In this document: positions 28,554-37,008 of the stretch, piece by piece
Layout of the letters: each line of letters opens with the position of its first letter
Position numbering within the stretch: position 1 is the first letter of the stretch
Assembly: GCF_013520985.1 (NCBI RefSeq)
Contig: NZ_JACDTY010000005.1
Span: forward strand, 124,001 to 188,000
Direction of reading: 5' to 3'
DNA length: 64,000 nucleotides
Source of the DNA: Mesorhizobium neociceri
Lineage (GTDB): Bacteria; Pseudomonadota; Alphaproteobacteria; Rhizobiales; Rhizobiaceae
Program-made: the position numbers and the translations under genes
The notes under the pieces: generated by a model
Told to the model about the DNA's origin: nothing
The model's database searches: none
Seen by the model: only the letters and a program-made list of their open reading frames with translations

Positions 28554-29381
28554 ATGACAAAGACCGCAGCATCCGAAATCGTCTCCCAGACGTTTGGCGA
28601 TCCCGGGGATCCAGCCATGCTGCTGGTCATGGGCGCCATGGCCTCGATGCTGTGGTGGCCGCAGGCGCTTTGCAAAAAACTCGCCGGCGAGGGCCGTTTC
28701 GTGATCCGCTACGACAACCGCGATACCGGCCTGTCGACCAAATATGCGCCGGGTGCCTACACATTCGACGACATGGCGGACGATGCCGCCGGCGTGCTCG
28801 ACAGCTACGGCATAGCGAAGGCGCATGTGGTGGGGATGTCGATGGGCGGCATGATCGCGCAACGACTGGCGGTGAAACATCCATCGCGTGTCATCACACT
28901 GACGGTGATCAGCAGTTCGCCGGTGGGGATCGATACATCGCATCTGCCGGGGACGACCGCGGCCTATATGGAGCACTCGGCCGCCGGCGCAAAGGTCGAC
29001 TGGTCGGACCGTGACCAGGTTGTCGGCTTCGTCGTCAAGGACGCCCACGCCATCGCCAGCACCGCGCATCCGTTCGATGAGAAGGCGATGAAGGCGTTCA
29101 TTGAACAGGACTATGACCGATCCGGCGGCTTTTTGAGCGCGACCAACCATTTCATGCTGAAAGGTGGCGAGGATATGAAAGGGCGCCTGCGCGAGATCAA
29201 GGTCCCACTGCTCGTCATCCACGGCACATCGGATCCGATCTTTCCAGTCGAGCATGGCGCAGCCCTTGCCGATGCCGTCCCCGGCGGACGGCTTGTCCGC
29301 ATCGAAGGCGGTGGCCACGAACTGCATTCCGACGATTGGGGCGCGATTGTCGCCGCCCTCGTCGCGCATACCAAACCCTGA
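28554..29381 (+). CDS. alpha/beta hydrolase
   Basis: A 275-residue hydrolase with the nucleophile elbow GMSMGG (S96), an acid in HGTSDPIFP and the catalytic histidine in GGGHELH. It resembles the RdmC/3-oxoadipate enol-lactonase-like group of esterases. The ATG at 28554 follows GAGGAG. It is under probable control of the divergent HxlR regulator. The substrate is unknown. Confidence 0.9.
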   Translation: MTKTAASEIVSQTFGDPGDPAMLLVMGAMASMLWWPQALCKKLAGEGRFVIRYDNRDTGLSTKYAPGAYTFDDMADDAAGVLDSYGIAKAHVVGMSMGGMIAQRLAVKHPSRVITLTVISSSPVGIDTSHLPGTTAAYMEHSAAGAKVDWSDRDQVVGFVVKDAHAIASTAHPFDEKAMKAFIEQDYDRSGGFLSATNHFMLKGGEDMKGRLREIKVPLLVIHGTSDPIFPVEHGAALADAVPGGRLVRIEGGGHELHSDDWGAIVAALVAHTKP

Positions 29382-29500
29382 CAGGCGGTGGAGTTGGAAC
29401 CTTGACTCACTCCACCTGTGACAATAGTTAAGTAATTACTTCAGTGTTTGGTAACAAGGCAACTCCAGCAACGACGAACTCGAAAACAGACGAGCAAAAA

Positions 29501-30157
29501 ATGTCCCTGACGTTCCATTTCCATCCGCTGGCATCGTTCTGCTGGAAACCGCTGATTGCGTTTTATGAGAACGAGACGCCCTTCACGCCGGTCATCGTCG
29601 ACCTCGGCGACGTGCAGTCGCGGGCGGCGTTCCTGAAGGTGTCGCCGACCGGCAAGATGCCGGCGCTGCGTGACGATGCGCGCAACCGCACGGTGCTGGA
29701 ATCGACCATCGTCATCGAATATCTGGCCACCCACTATCCCGGGCCGGTCGAGTTCATCCCGGCCGAGGCTGACCTTGCTCTCCAGGTTCGCCAGGCCGAC
29801 CGTTTCTACGATTTCTATGTGCAGGCGCCGATGCAGAAGATCGTCGGCGACAGGTTGCGGCCACAGGACAAGACCGATCCGTTCGGGGTCGAGGAGGCGC
29901 GTGCGCAACTGCGCAACGCCTATGCGATCGTCGAGGAGGAGATGCGCTCGAAAATCTGGGCGGCCGGCCACACCTTCACCATGGCCGACTGTGCGGCCTC
30001 GCCGGCGCTTTTCTACGCCAACAAGGTCGAGCCGTTCGGCGACAGCTATCCGGCGGTGAAACGCTACCACGACCGCCTGCTCAAGCGGCCGTCCTTTGCC
30101 AGGGTGATCGAGGAGGCGCAGCCCTACTTCAAGTTCTTCCCATACAACAACGGCTAG
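29501..30157 (+). CDS. glutathione S-transferase family protein
   Basis: A 218-residue GST with a thioredoxin-like N-terminal domain (KVSPTGKMPALRDDARNRTV around 45-65, containing the cis-proline) and a helical C-terminal domain with FTMADCAASPALFYANKVEP. The start ATG at 29501 lacks a strong ribosome-binding site; AAAAA precedes it. It is followed 5 bp later by an ArsR-type regulator and an SRPBCC gene on the same strand, so all three may be one operon. Confidence 0.88.
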   Translation: MSLTFHFHPLASFCWKPLIAFYENETPFTPVIVDLGDVQSRAAFLKVSPTGKMPALRDDARNRTVLESTIVIEYLATHYPGPVEFIPAEADLALQVRQADRFYDFYVQAPMQKIVGDRLRPQDKTDPFGVEEARAQLRNAYAIVEEEMRSKIWAAGHTFTMADCAASPALFYANKVEPFGDSYPAVKRYHDRLLKRPSFARVIEEAQPYFKFFPYNNG

Positions 30158-30162
30158 CCGCG

Positions 30163-30501
30163 ATGTTGCACGATCCTGCCCAACTCGACCTGATGTTCCA
30201 GGCGCTTGCCGACCCGGCGCGCCGCAGCATGGTCGAACGGCTGTCGCGCGGGCCGGCCTCAGTCAGCCAGCTGGCCGAACCGCTGGCGATGTCGCTGTCG
30301 GCCGTCGTCCAGCATCTCAACGTGCTCGAGGCAAGCGGCCTGGTGCGCTCGGAAAAGCTCGGCCGTGTGCGCACCTGCCAGATCGCGCCGCAGGCGCTGC
30401 GCGGCGCCGAACACTGGATCAATGAGCGGCGGCTGACATGGGAGCGCCGGCTAGACCGGCTTGGCGATTTTCTCGCCGAGACCAAAGACTCAGAAAACTG
30501 A
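30163..30501 (+). CDS. ArsR family winged-helix regulator
   Basis: A 112-residue regulator with the ArsR pattern [20 protein letters not shown], then [20 protein letters not shown] as the recognition helix and wing. It lacks metal-binding cysteines and belongs to the metal-independent group usually found upstream of SRPBCC (AHSA1) genes. Such a gene follows 11 bp downstream. Confidence 0.92.
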   Translation: MLHDPAQLDLMFQALADPARRSMVERLSRGPASVSQLAEPLAMSLSAVVQHLNVLEASGLVRSEKLGRVRTCQIAPQALRGAEHWINERRLTWERRLDRLGDFLAETKDSEN

Positions 30502-30512
30502 AGGAGGCCATT

Positions 30513-30977
30513 TTGACCGAACGATCCGTCGTCCACTCCACCTTCGTGCTTGAGCGCGTCTATCCGGCCGCGCCGGCGAAAGTCTATTTCGCGCTCAGCG
30601 ATGCGGCCGCCAAGCGGCGCTGGTTTGCCGATCCGGACAGCCCACGACCCAGCCGCTACGAGATGGACTTCCGCGTCGGCGGCAAGGAGATCAATGTCGG
30701 CGGGCCCAAGGAGGGACCGCTCTATACCTTCGCCGCCACCTATCTCGACATCGTGCCCAATGAGCGCATCGTCTACAGCTACGACATGCTGGCCGGCGAT
30801 GTCAGAATATCGGTGTCGCTGGCGACAATGGAGATCCGCCCGGAAGGCACAGGCACGCGCCTGGTGCTGACAGAGCAGGGCGCGTTTCTCGATGGGCACG
30901 ACACATCGTCGTCGCGCGAGCATGGGACCGGTTTCCTGCTCGATGCGCTGGGCAAGGCACTGGCGGCGGGCACTTGA
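30513..30977 (+). CDS. SRPBCC (AHSA1-like) protein
   Basis: A 154-residue START-like domain protein with [20 protein letters not shown] at the N-terminus, a central [10 protein letters not shown] and a C-terminal [15 protein letters not shown]. The start is a TTG with a perfect AAGGAGG 6 nt upstream; a longer frame reaching 30438 overlaps the regulator. Members bind hydrophobic ligands or act as chaperone-like proteins. It forms an ArsR-SRPBCC pair, repeated in kind at 37389-38191. Confidence 0.88.
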   Translation: MTERSVVHSTFVLERVYPAAPAKVYFALSDAAAKRRWFADPDSPRPSRYEMDFRVGGKEINVGGPKEGPLYTFAATYLDIVPNERIVYSYDMLAGDVRISVSLATMEIRPEGTGTRLVLTEQGAFLDGHDTSSSREHGTGFLLDALGKALAAGT

Positions 30978-31007
30978 AAGCCCGGGAAAGCGAGTTTGGA
31001 TCTCGGC

Positions 31008-31271
31008 CTATGCTTCCCAGAACTGGTCGAGCCAGATGTTGAGCTTGAGGAAGCCGGTATTGCTGACGGTATAAACCCGCCTCGTGCCTTCGGCCTTGGC
31101 CTGAACCAGGCCGGCGTCGAGCAACACTTTCAAATGCTGGGACACGGCCGGGCGGGAGACTGGCAGGCCCGAAGCCAGTTCGTTGACGGTTTTCGGGCCG
31201 CGCCGGAGCTCTTCCAGGAGATAGCGCCGGTTGGGATCGGCAATCGCCATAAAGGCGTCAGAAAAGATCAT
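31008..31271 (-). CDS. ArsR family winged-helix regulator, 87 aa
   Basis: A compact regulator, MIFSDAFMAIADPNRRYLLE followed by LPVSRPAVSQHLKVLLDAGL, ending in FLKLNIWLDQFWEA. It is smaller than its neighbours in this family. The MFS gene ends 33 bp upstream on the same strand, and it converges with the SRPBCC gene. Its target is unclear. Confidence 0.85.
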   Translation of the reverse strand: MIFSDAFMAIADPNRRYLLEELRRGPKTVNELASGLPVSRPAVSQHLKVLLDAGLVQAKAEGTRRVYTVSNTGFLKLNIWLDQFWEA

Positions 31272-31303
31272 GCCTATACTTGTGGGGCAAAGCTTTTCAA
31301 ATC

Positions 31304-32542
31304 TCAACCGTCGGCTTCCGCTTTTCTGAGCCGCAATGCTTCAGGGGTGACCGAGCGATCGGCCGGTTGCGTCTTGAAGGCATCGCGGTCTTCGATTGGC
31401 ACCGGCGCGCGGCGGCTGATGCGCAGCAGCGTGTAGGCGGCGAGGCACAGATGCGCCAGCGCTGTGGCCAGGAACAGGCCTTCGGGGCGGAACCAGCCCA
31501 TCAGGGCGGCGGCCAGCAAGGGGCCGATCATGGTGCCGAAACCGTAGAGCAGCAGCAGGCCGCCCGAGACTTTGACGAAGTCCTCGTCGCTGGCATGGTC
31601 GTTGGCATGCGCCACGGCGATCGAATAGAGCGTGTAGGCGAAGGCGCCGTAGGCGGCAGTGAGCACAATGACGAGAACCGAGGAGTGCGGTTCGAACAGG
31701 AAGATCAGGATGGCGAAAAGTGCGGCGCCGAAGGCAGCGCCCGCCAACACGAAACGACGGTCGGTCTTGTCGGAGAGGCGCCCGGCCGGAAGCTGCATGG
31801 CCGCGCCGGCAACAACGACAAGGCTCATCATCAGCGCGATTTCGGCCGTGGAAATGCCGATGCGGGCGCCGTAGACCGCACCCAGCGTGCCCCATGCGCC
31901 GTTGGCGATGCCGACCAGCAGGCAGGCGATCGCCGACACCGGTGAATTGGCGTAAAGCCCTTTGACGTCGAGCTTGACGTCCTGCAACGGCTTGGGAGAC
32001 GAAGCCGTCGACACCGCGGTCGGGATCAGCGACAGGCAGAACAATATGCCGGTGATCATGAACAGGGAGGCCGATCTGACGTCGCCGCCGGCAACGATCA
32101 TCTGGCCGCCCATGATCGAGGCATAGGTGACCATCATGTAGAGGCCGAAGACGGTGCCGCGGTTCTCGTTGGTGGCCTTCTCGTTCAGCCAGCTTTCGAT
32201 GACCATGAACGCGCCGGCCATGGTGAAGCCGGTGAAGGCGCGCAGCAGGATCCAGACATATTCGTTGATAATCAGGCCGGTGAGCAGGGCGACGATGGCG
32301 CCCGACGCGGCAAAGGCGCCGAACGCCCTGACGTGGCCGGCGCGGCGCACGAGGCGCGGTGCGAAGAAGCAGCCGGTGACGAAGCCACCGGCCCAGGCCG
32401 TGCCCATCAGGCCGAGCGATGCGGTGGAAAACCCTTCGAGCTGGCCGCGCAACGGCAGCAGCAGGCCGTGCAGTCCCGAAGCCGCGAGCAGGAAAGCAGT
32501 GCCGCGAAGCAGCGAGAGAATCGGTCTGTAGCTTGCAAACAT
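31304..32542 (-). CDS. major facilitator superfamily transporter (YcaD-like)
   Basis: A 412-residue transporter with twelve predicted membrane helices. The N-half starts RGTAFLLAASGLHGLLLPLR and includes the MFS loop motif around FFAPRLVRRAGHVRAFG. It resembles the YcaD/sugar-efflux branch, with poorly known substrates. The regulator at 31008 follows on the same strand and may be cotranscribed. Confidence 0.88.
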   Translation of the reverse strand: MFASYRPILSLLRGTAFLLAASGLHGLLLPLRGQLEGFSTASLGLMGTAWAGGFVTGCFFAPRLVRRAGHVRAFGAFAASGAIVALLTGLIINEYVWILLRAFTGFTMAGAFMVIESWLNEKATNENRGTVFGLYMMVTYASIMGGQMIVAGGDVRSASLFMITGILFCLSLIPTAVSTASSPKPLQDVKLDVKGLYANSPVSAIACLLVGIANGAWGTLGAVYGARIGISTAEIALMMSLVVVAGAAMQLPAGRLSDKTDRRFVLAGAAFGAALFAILIFLFEPHSSVLVIVLTAAYGAFAYTLYSIAVAHANDHASDEDFVKVSGGLLLLYGFGTMIGPLLAAALMGWFRPEGLFLATALAHLCLAAYTLLRISRRAPVPIEDRDAFKTQPADRSVTPEALRLRKAEADG

Positions 32543-32637
32543 TGTTTGATCCGGCTGGAGGGGCTTGTCAGTTCTGAAGACAGGCGCATTCGGGCTTTTC
32601 GGCGGCGGATGCTCCGACGCCGAAACTAGCTCGAAAA

Positions 32638-32832
32638 CTAACCGCGGCGAAACAGGGCTTCGGCCGCCGATTTGGTGCTGCCCTTGGTCTGCAGTTCGGC
32701 TTCCAGCCGGGCAATCTCGTCGCGCAATATGCCGATCCGCTCGGTCAGGTCACCGACCGAAAGCAGCGACAGATCCTGTCCGATTTCATGCGGCCTGGAT
32801 TTCTTTTTGGGTTCGTCGTCGAAGATCGCCAT
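32638..32832 (-). CDS. DUF1192 small protein
   Basis: A 64-residue protein of the DUF1192 family: MAIFDDEPKKKSRPHEIGQD followed by LSLLSVGDLTERIGILRDEI and a coiled-coil tail. The ATG at 32832 has GGGGAGGAG upstream. The function is unknown. It is a common rhizobial gene found, as here, divergent from a quinone oxidoreductase. Confidence 0.9.
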   Translation of the reverse strand: MAIFDDEPKKKSRPHEIGQDLSLLSVGDLTERIGILRDEIARLEAELQTKGSTKSAAEALFRRG

Positions 32833-32976
32833 CGTCGCTCCTCCCCGATCAGTATTGGCCTGATCAGTATTGGCCTGATTTGAGCATTTGCCTGATCCGG
32901 CAATCAGCATACATAGGGCAGGGGTGCTGATGCAAACAGCCGGCGACAGACCGGCAGGATCGGGACGGAAAATTTG

Positions 32977-33987
32977 ATGGCGAGCGGACTTAAAATTCCG
33001 GCCAAAATGACGGCCATTGCAATTTCGCAACCGGGCGGGCCGCGGGTGCTGAAACCGGAAACGCGCGACGTGCCGGTGCCCGGCCCCGGCGAAATCCTGA
33101 TCCGGGTGCGTGCCGCCGGCGTCAACCGGCCCGACGTTCAGCAGCGCAAGGGCGCCTATCCGCCGCCGCCCGGGGCGTCGGACCTGCCCGGCCTTGAGGC
33201 ATCGGGCGAAGTGGCTGCCCTTGGCGACGAAATTTCGCGCTGGCGCATCGGCGACCGGGTCTGCGCGCTGACGCCCGGCGGCGGTTATGCGGAATATGTC
33301 AAGGTTCATGCCGGCAGCGTGCTGCCGCTGCCAGCCGGCTTCACCCACACGGAAGCGGCCGCGGTGCCGGAAAACTATTTCACCGTCTGGCACAATGTGT
33401 TCGAGCGCGGCGGCCTGAAGAAGGGCGAGACGCTGCTGGTCCATGGCGGCTCGTCGGGCATCGGCACCACGGCGATCCAGCTGGCGTCGGCCTTCGGCGC
33501 CTACGTCGTCACCACCGCCGGCAGCAAGGAGAAGTGCGACGCTTGCCTGAAGCTCGGCGCCGACCGGGCGATCAACTACCGAGAGGAGGATTTCGTCGCC
33601 GCGGTCAAAGATGCCACCGGCGGCAAGGGCGCCGACGTCATCCTCGACATGGTCGGCGGCGACTATGTCGCGCGCAACTACGAGGCCGCCGCTGTCGAGG
33701 GCCGCATCGTCCAGATCGCCGTCCAGGCCGGCGCGGTGGCGAGCGCCGATTTTTCCAAGATCATGGTCAAGCGGCTGACCCATACCGGCTCGACGTTGCG
33801 GCCACGCACGGTCGAGTTCAAGGCAGCGATCGCCGCTGCGCTGGAAGCGCAGGCGTGGCCGCTGCTCGGCGCCCGCAAGGTGTCGCCGGTCATGGACATG
33901 ATCTTCCCGCTGGCCGATGCCTGGCGCGCGCATGAGCGCATGGAAGAGGGCGAGCATATCGGCAAGATCGTTCTCGACGTCGGCTAG
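32977..33987 (+). CDS. NAD(P)H quinone oxidoreductase, PIG3/QOR type
   Basis: A 336-residue zinc-free MDR-family enzyme with a GroES-like N-terminus (VNRPDVQQRKGAYPPPPG) and a Rossmann fold with VHGGSSGIGTTAIQLA. The sequence closely follows the p53-inducible (PIG3-type) quinone oxidoreductases. The ATG at 32977 immediately follows an in-frame TTG. It would reduce quinones with NADPH in the cytoplasm. Confidence 0.92.
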   Translation: MASGLKIPAKMTAIAISQPGGPRVLKPETRDVPVPGPGEILIRVRAAGVNRPDVQQRKGAYPPPPGASDLPGLEASGEVAALGDEISRWRIGDRVCALTPGGGYAEYVKVHAGSVLPLPAGFTHTEAAAVPENYFTVWHNVFERGGLKKGETLLVHGGSSGIGTTAIQLASAFGAYVVTTAGSKEKCDACLKLGADRAINYREEDFVAAVKDATGGKGADVILDMVGGDYVARNYEAAAVEGRIVQIAVQAGAVASADFSKIMVKRLTHTGSTLRPRTVEFKAAIAAALEAQAWPLLGARKVSPVMDMIFPLADAWRAHERMEEGEHIGKIVLDVG

Positions 33988-34345
33988 GATGCTCCAATAT
34001 TCAGATGAGGCCGGCCTGCGAATGGCCGATCCCTGCGCTTCCGGCCTTCGCCGGCCGAAGCCTGCATGAGTGGTTGCGGCAGTTAAGGCTAGGGCCCGCG
34101 TAGGCCGGTGCTCACGTACTTTAGTACGATCCGCTCCGGTTCTCGGTATCAGCCATTCTCGACTCGGCCTGACCTGGATCTCGGCACATCCTCCACGCTC
34201 GGCCTGTCGGCAAGATGAACAGACGCTTAATTGTGCAATGCAGCATTTGCATTGCCGCTATGCAAAGACGTCTGTTCAATTCGTGGGCAGCGCTGCCTAT
34301 CTAAGCGTCATCGAAACGATTTGATCCAACAACTGGAGGACTACC
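33988..34345. other. long leader region upstream of a DUF1127 gene
   Basis: About 360 bp without a gene. It ends in the promoter of the DUF1127 gene, which includes a perfect palindrome at 34235-34255 (separate entry). No other element was identified; small frames here have no protein-like features. Confidence 0.5.
34235..34255. promoter_or_regulatory. palindromic LysR-type site upstream of a DUF1127 gene
   Basis: GCAATGCA-GCATT-TGCATTGC has perfect 8-bp arms and lies about 90 bp before the DUF1127 start. It fits the T-N11-A pattern of LysR-type regulators. In other rhizobia and Brucella a LysR regulator (VtlR/LsrB) is known to activate DUF1127 genes; linking that regulator to this site is inference. 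Confidence 0.5.
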
Positions 34346-34486
34346 ATGAACCCGATCCGCGCTTTCCGTAACTGGCGTATGTACAACGAAACCGTGCGCG
34401 AGCTGAACAAGCTCAACGCCCGTCAGCTCAACGACCTCGGCATCAGCCGCGGCGACATCGAGCGGATCGCCCGCAAGGCCATCTAA
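34346..34486 (+). CDS. DUF1127 small protein, 46 aa
   Basis: A short gene with GGAGG 6 nt before the ATG. The product, beginning MNPIRAFRNWRMYNETVREL and ending in LNDLGISRGDIERIARKAI, is a clear DUF1127 (YjiS-like) protein. These arginine-rich small proteins affect RNA turnover, phosphate and carbon metabolism in Agrobacterium and Rhodobacter. A second member lies at 37009-37179. Confidence 0.9.
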   Translation: MNPIRAFRNWRMYNETVRELNKLNARQLNDLGISRGDIERIARKAI

Positions 34487-34567
34487 CTCGAAGCATGGTC
34501 GGCCGTAAGGCCGGCCATGTGCTGGAAGCAAGAGCCGTAGCAGACGTTTCCCGTCGCCGGTTCCGAG

Positions 34568-34594
34568 CCCGCTGGACCCTGTCCGGCGGGTTTT
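34568..34594 (+). terminator. rho-independent terminator after the DUF1127 gene
   Basis: CCCGCTGGA-CCCTG-TCCGGCGGG forms a stem (one G-T pair) followed by TTTT, 82 bp after the DUF1127 stop. A second hairpin without a T run (TGGTCGGCC-GTAA-GGCCGGCCA) lies just before it. Confidence 0.7.
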
Positions 34595-34807
34595 GTCGTT
34601 GGGGCCCTTTTTACGAGGGGCGTCAACGATCGCCGAGGCCGAGGCCCTTTCTGGCCTACACGCAGTCTGGCGCCCAGTGGCTGCGCCCTGCGCCAAAAAC
34701 ATTGCGAAACGGCGGCAGAGCGGTTATACAGGCCGCGAATTTCCCATTTTGGTGGCTCTAAACCACCGCCCGCGCGGGAACGCGGGCGAACGAGAAGGAT
34801 TTTTGAA
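34595..34807. promoter_or_regulatory. trcR promoter and leader
   Basis: A possible sigma-70 promoter (TTGCGA at about 34703 and TATACA about 17 bp later) is followed by a leader with a hairpin, CCCGCGCGGGAACGCGGG, and a ribosome-binding site (GAAGGA) before the trcR ATG. Confidence 0.45.
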
Positions 34808-35500
34808 ATGGCCAATACGCTGCTGATGCCCAAGGCGACCGCCGTCTGGCTGGTCGACAACACCGCACTCTCCTTCGAGCAGATCGCGCAGTTCTGCGGG
34901 TTGCATCCGCTTGAGGTCAAGGCGATCGCCGACGGCGAATCGGCGCAAGGCATCAAGGGCATGGACCCGATCATGACGGGACAGCTGACCCGCGACGAGA
35001 TCGCGCGCGCCGAGAAGGATCCGAACCAGCGCCTGAAACTGTCCGACCCCAAGGTGCGGGTGCCGGAATCCAAGCGCAAGGGCCCGCGTTACACGCCGCT
35101 GTCCAAGCGTCAGGACCGGCCCAACGCCATCCTGTGGCTGGTGCGCAACCACCCGGAACTCAAGGACGCGCAGATTTCGCGCCTGGTCGGCACGACCAAG
35201 TCGACAATCGAACAGATCCGCGAGCGCAAGCACTGGAACTCCGCCAATCTGCAGCCGATGGACCCGGTGACGCTGGGTCTCGCCTCGCAGATCGACCTCG
35301 ACATGGAAGTCAACCGCGCCTCACGCGGCCGCGAACAGGCGCAGCCTGTTGGCGACACGCTGCTGCCGGCGGCCCTGACCGAGCGCCTGGTGCCGGCGCC
35401 GGAGAAGCCGAAGGACGAGGATGCCGAGCTCGACGCCAACGCCGTGTTCGCCAAGCTCTCGGCGCTGAAGTCCAAGAACGAAGACGCCGACGACGAGTGA
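34808..35500 (+). CDS. trcR: cell-cycle transcriptional regulator TrcR (DUF1013)
   Basis: A 230-residue DUF1013 protein, conserved across alphaproteobacteria and annotated as TrcR. It begins MANTLLMPKATAVWLVDNTA and has two helix-turn-helix-like segments (ALSFEQIAQFCGLHPLEVKA at about 19-38 and DAQISRLVGTTKSTIEQIRE at about 119-138), with an acidic, low-complexity C-terminus. It probably binds DNA or RNA polymerase. It forms a single-gene unit, with a terminator after it. Confidence 0.93.
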   Translation: MANTLLMPKATAVWLVDNTALSFEQIAQFCGLHPLEVKAIADGESAQGIKGMDPIMTGQLTRDEIARAEKDPNQRLKLSDPKVRVPESKRKGPRYTPLSKRQDRPNAILWLVRNHPELKDAQISRLVGTTKSTIEQIRERKHWNSANLQPMDPVTLGLASQIDLDMEVNRASRGREQAQPVGDTLLPAALTERLVPAPEKPKDEDAELDANAVFAKLSALKSKNEDADDE

Positions 35501-35519
35501 GGCCTGCGACCGCCCAACA

Positions 35520-35547
35520 AAAAGCCCGCTTCGAGCGGGCTTTTTTA
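35520..35547 (+). terminator. rho-independent terminator after trcR
   Basis: AAAGCCCGCT-TCG-AGCGGGCTTTTTTA, a strong hairpin with a T run, lies about 20 bp after the trcR stop; it may also serve the convergent WYL regulator. Confidence 0.9.
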
Positions 35548-35561
35548 TTGTGCCTGCAGCG

Positions 35562-36281
35562 TCAGCTGCGCGCCGCCCGGTCCGGCGTCATGCCGTAATC
35601 CTCCGAGCGTTCGACCGCGCGGTAGAAGTCGGCGAGCTGCTTGCCGCGCTCCGGCTTGAAGATGCGGCCGGCGATGACCACCGAGGCGATGCGATCGATA
35701 CGGAAGGCGCGGAAATCGTCACGCATCTCGCACCAGGCGACCAGTGTCCACACCTTGCCCCAGAACCACAGGCCGAGCGGCCGGATATCACGCGCAGTGC
35801 CGCGGCCGGCCTCGTCCGAGTAGTCGATGGTCAGCACTTGGCGCTTCTCGACGGCACGCTCGATCAGGTCGATCGCCTCGCGCGCGGCATCGCTCACCAC
35901 CCACATCGGCGTGTGGATCTCGGTGCGAGCGATGCGGTCTTTTTCGGCGTCGGGCAGCACGGCGCCGATCTTGACCAGCGCCTCGTCGGCGGCACGCGCC
36001 ATGGCAGCGCCGCCAAAGGCGCGCACCATGCGGGCGCCGGCGACCAGCGCGACGATTTCGTCACGCGTGAACATCAGCGGCGGAAGGTCGAAACCCTCCC
36101 TCATCATGTAGCCAACGCCCGCCTCGCCGTCGATCGGCACTCCGGTCGACTGCAAGTCGGCAATGTCGCGGTAGATGGTTCGCTCGGAAACCTCGAGCCA
36201 GGTACCGAGCTTCTGAGCGGTGACCAGCCGGCCACCGCGCAGGTGCTGCACGATCTGGAAGAGCCTGTCGGCACGGCGCAT
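35562..36281 (-). CDS. YafY-type HTH/WYL-domain transcriptional regulator
   Basis: A 239-residue DeoR-like helix-turn-helix protein with a WYL ligand domain. The N-terminus reads RADRLFQIVQHLRGGRLVTA, then LEVSERTIYRDIADLQSTGV as the recognition helix. The WYL domain includes IRPLGLWFWGKVWTLVAWCE (165-184) and the arginine-rich FRAFRIDRIASV. In other bacteria members repress nearby genes through short palindromes. The nearest candidate sites are the CTGACAG palindromes at 36855 and 37221, in front of the two small genes upstream on the same strand. Confidence 0.9.
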   Translation of the reverse strand: MRRADRLFQIVQHLRGGRLVTAQKLGTWLEVSERTIYRDIADLQSTGVPIDGEAGVGYMMREGFDLPPLMFTRDEIVALVAGARMVRAFGGAAMARAADEALVKIGAVLPDAEKDRIARTEIHTPMWVVSDAAREAIDLIERAVEKRQVLTIDYSDEAGRGTARDIRPLGLWFWGKVWTLVAWCEMRDDFRAFRIDRIASVVIAGRIFKPERGKQLADFYRAVERSEDYGMTPDRAARS

Positions 36282-36306
36282 CGTATGGTCCCTCTGCGTG
36301 TTTCTT

Positions 36307-36356
36307 ATGCATGCCGTTGCCCAAAACCGGTTTCGACTTTCGGGCGGCAGGCATGT
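36307..36356. repeat. rhizobial palindromic repeat, second family, copy 1
   Basis: ATGCATGCCGTTGCCCAAAA and CGGGCGGCAGGCATGT bracket an imperfect palindrome (CCCAAAACCGG/CTTTCGGGCGGC). The adjoining stretch 36364-36413 is a second copy of the same element. Together they fill the gap between the WYL regulator and the gene at 36414. Confidence 0.7.
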
Positions 36357-36363
36357 CCTGTTT

Positions 36364-36413
36364 GATGCGTCTCGTTATCCCAAAAACCGCTGCGCACTTT
36401 TGGGCGACACGCA
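36364..36413. repeat. rhizobial palindromic repeat, second family, copy 2
   Basis: GATGCGTCTCGTTATCCCAA followed by AAACCGCTGCGCACTTTTGG and GCGACACGCAT matches copy 1 in layout and ends exactly at the stop codon of the convergent-edge gene at 36414. Confidence 0.7.
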
Positions 36414-36824
36414 TTATGGCTTCAGCCCTTCGCGCTTGCGCTGCGCGGCGACGAATTCCGCGCCGAAGGACAGTTTCTTCGTCGTCGGCGTGTTGGTGTC
36501 GAGTACACGCCAGAAGGGTGCTACGTCGCTCAGCGTCATGCCGCGCTCGATATCCTCATTGGCGGCTTCGGCGACGGTGCGCAGATGATAGCCGATGGTG
36601 ACCGGACATGTCACTTGCGCCCCGTGCTCAATGGCGAGCGCGGTGCGCAAGGCGCGGACGTCCATCTCGACCCCGTTGGGGATCGTGCGGATGAAATCAT
36701 CGACCTGGCGGGCCGTCGGCACAAGCATCGGCTGGCCCTCGACGACATCGCCCATCGTGCGCGGCGTCGGCTTCACGCCATTCATGCCCGGCGTGTTCAG
36801 CCTGTCGTTCCAGCTTTTCACCAT
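36414..36824 (-). CDS. hypothetical protein, 136 aa
   Basis: A soluble protein with PTARQVDDFIRTIPNGVEMD (36-55) and ALRTALAIEHGAQVTCPVTI (59-78), then a WRVLDTN block. The pattern of a helical DNA-binding-like middle is weakly reminiscent of methylated-DNA-binding MGMT-like proteins, but no active-site cysteine motif (PCHR) is present and I do not assign a family. The ATG has AGGAG 7 nt upstream. A CTCCTGACAG palindrome lies about 30 bp before the start. Confidence 0.75.
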   Translation of the reverse strand: MVKSWNDRLNTPGMNGVKPTPRTMGDVVEGQPMLVPTARQVDDFIRTIPNGVEMDVRALRTALAIEHGAQVTCPVTIGYHLRTVAEAANEDIERGMTLSDVAPFWRVLDTNTPTTKKLSFGAEFVAAQRKREGLKP

Positions 36825-36854
36825 TCATGTCTCCTGACACGTTTATGGCATGGT

Positions 36855-36880
36855 GCTCCTGACAGCATTCTGTCAGGAGC
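36855..36880. promoter_or_regulatory. palindromic operator, copy 1
   Basis: GCTCCTGACAG-CATT-CTGTCAGGAGC, with perfect 11-bp arms, lies about 30 bp upstream of the gene ending at 36824. It is almost identical to the site at 37221-37244. It could be an operator or, less likely, a hairpin in RNA; there is no T run. Confidence 0.75.
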
Positions 36881-37008
36881 CTTCAGCATTGTCCGTGGCA
36901 AGTGCCGAAAGATTCAGCACCTGCCCGCATGCATCGCTGCCTGCGCGTCATGTCTTTGATCTGGGTGTGGCGATGGCTGCATCCAAGCATTGCCATGAAA
37001 AAATCGCC

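Noticed and set aside
32833..33957. Upstream extension of the DUF1192 frame on the minus strand
   Set aside because: It runs antisense through the quinone oxidoreductase; the ATG at 32832 has an excellent ribosome-binding site.
34483..35079. 198-codon minus-strand frame upstream of trcR
   Set aside because: It overlaps the DUF1127 terminator region and the trcR start, with no motifs and a repetitive basic composition.
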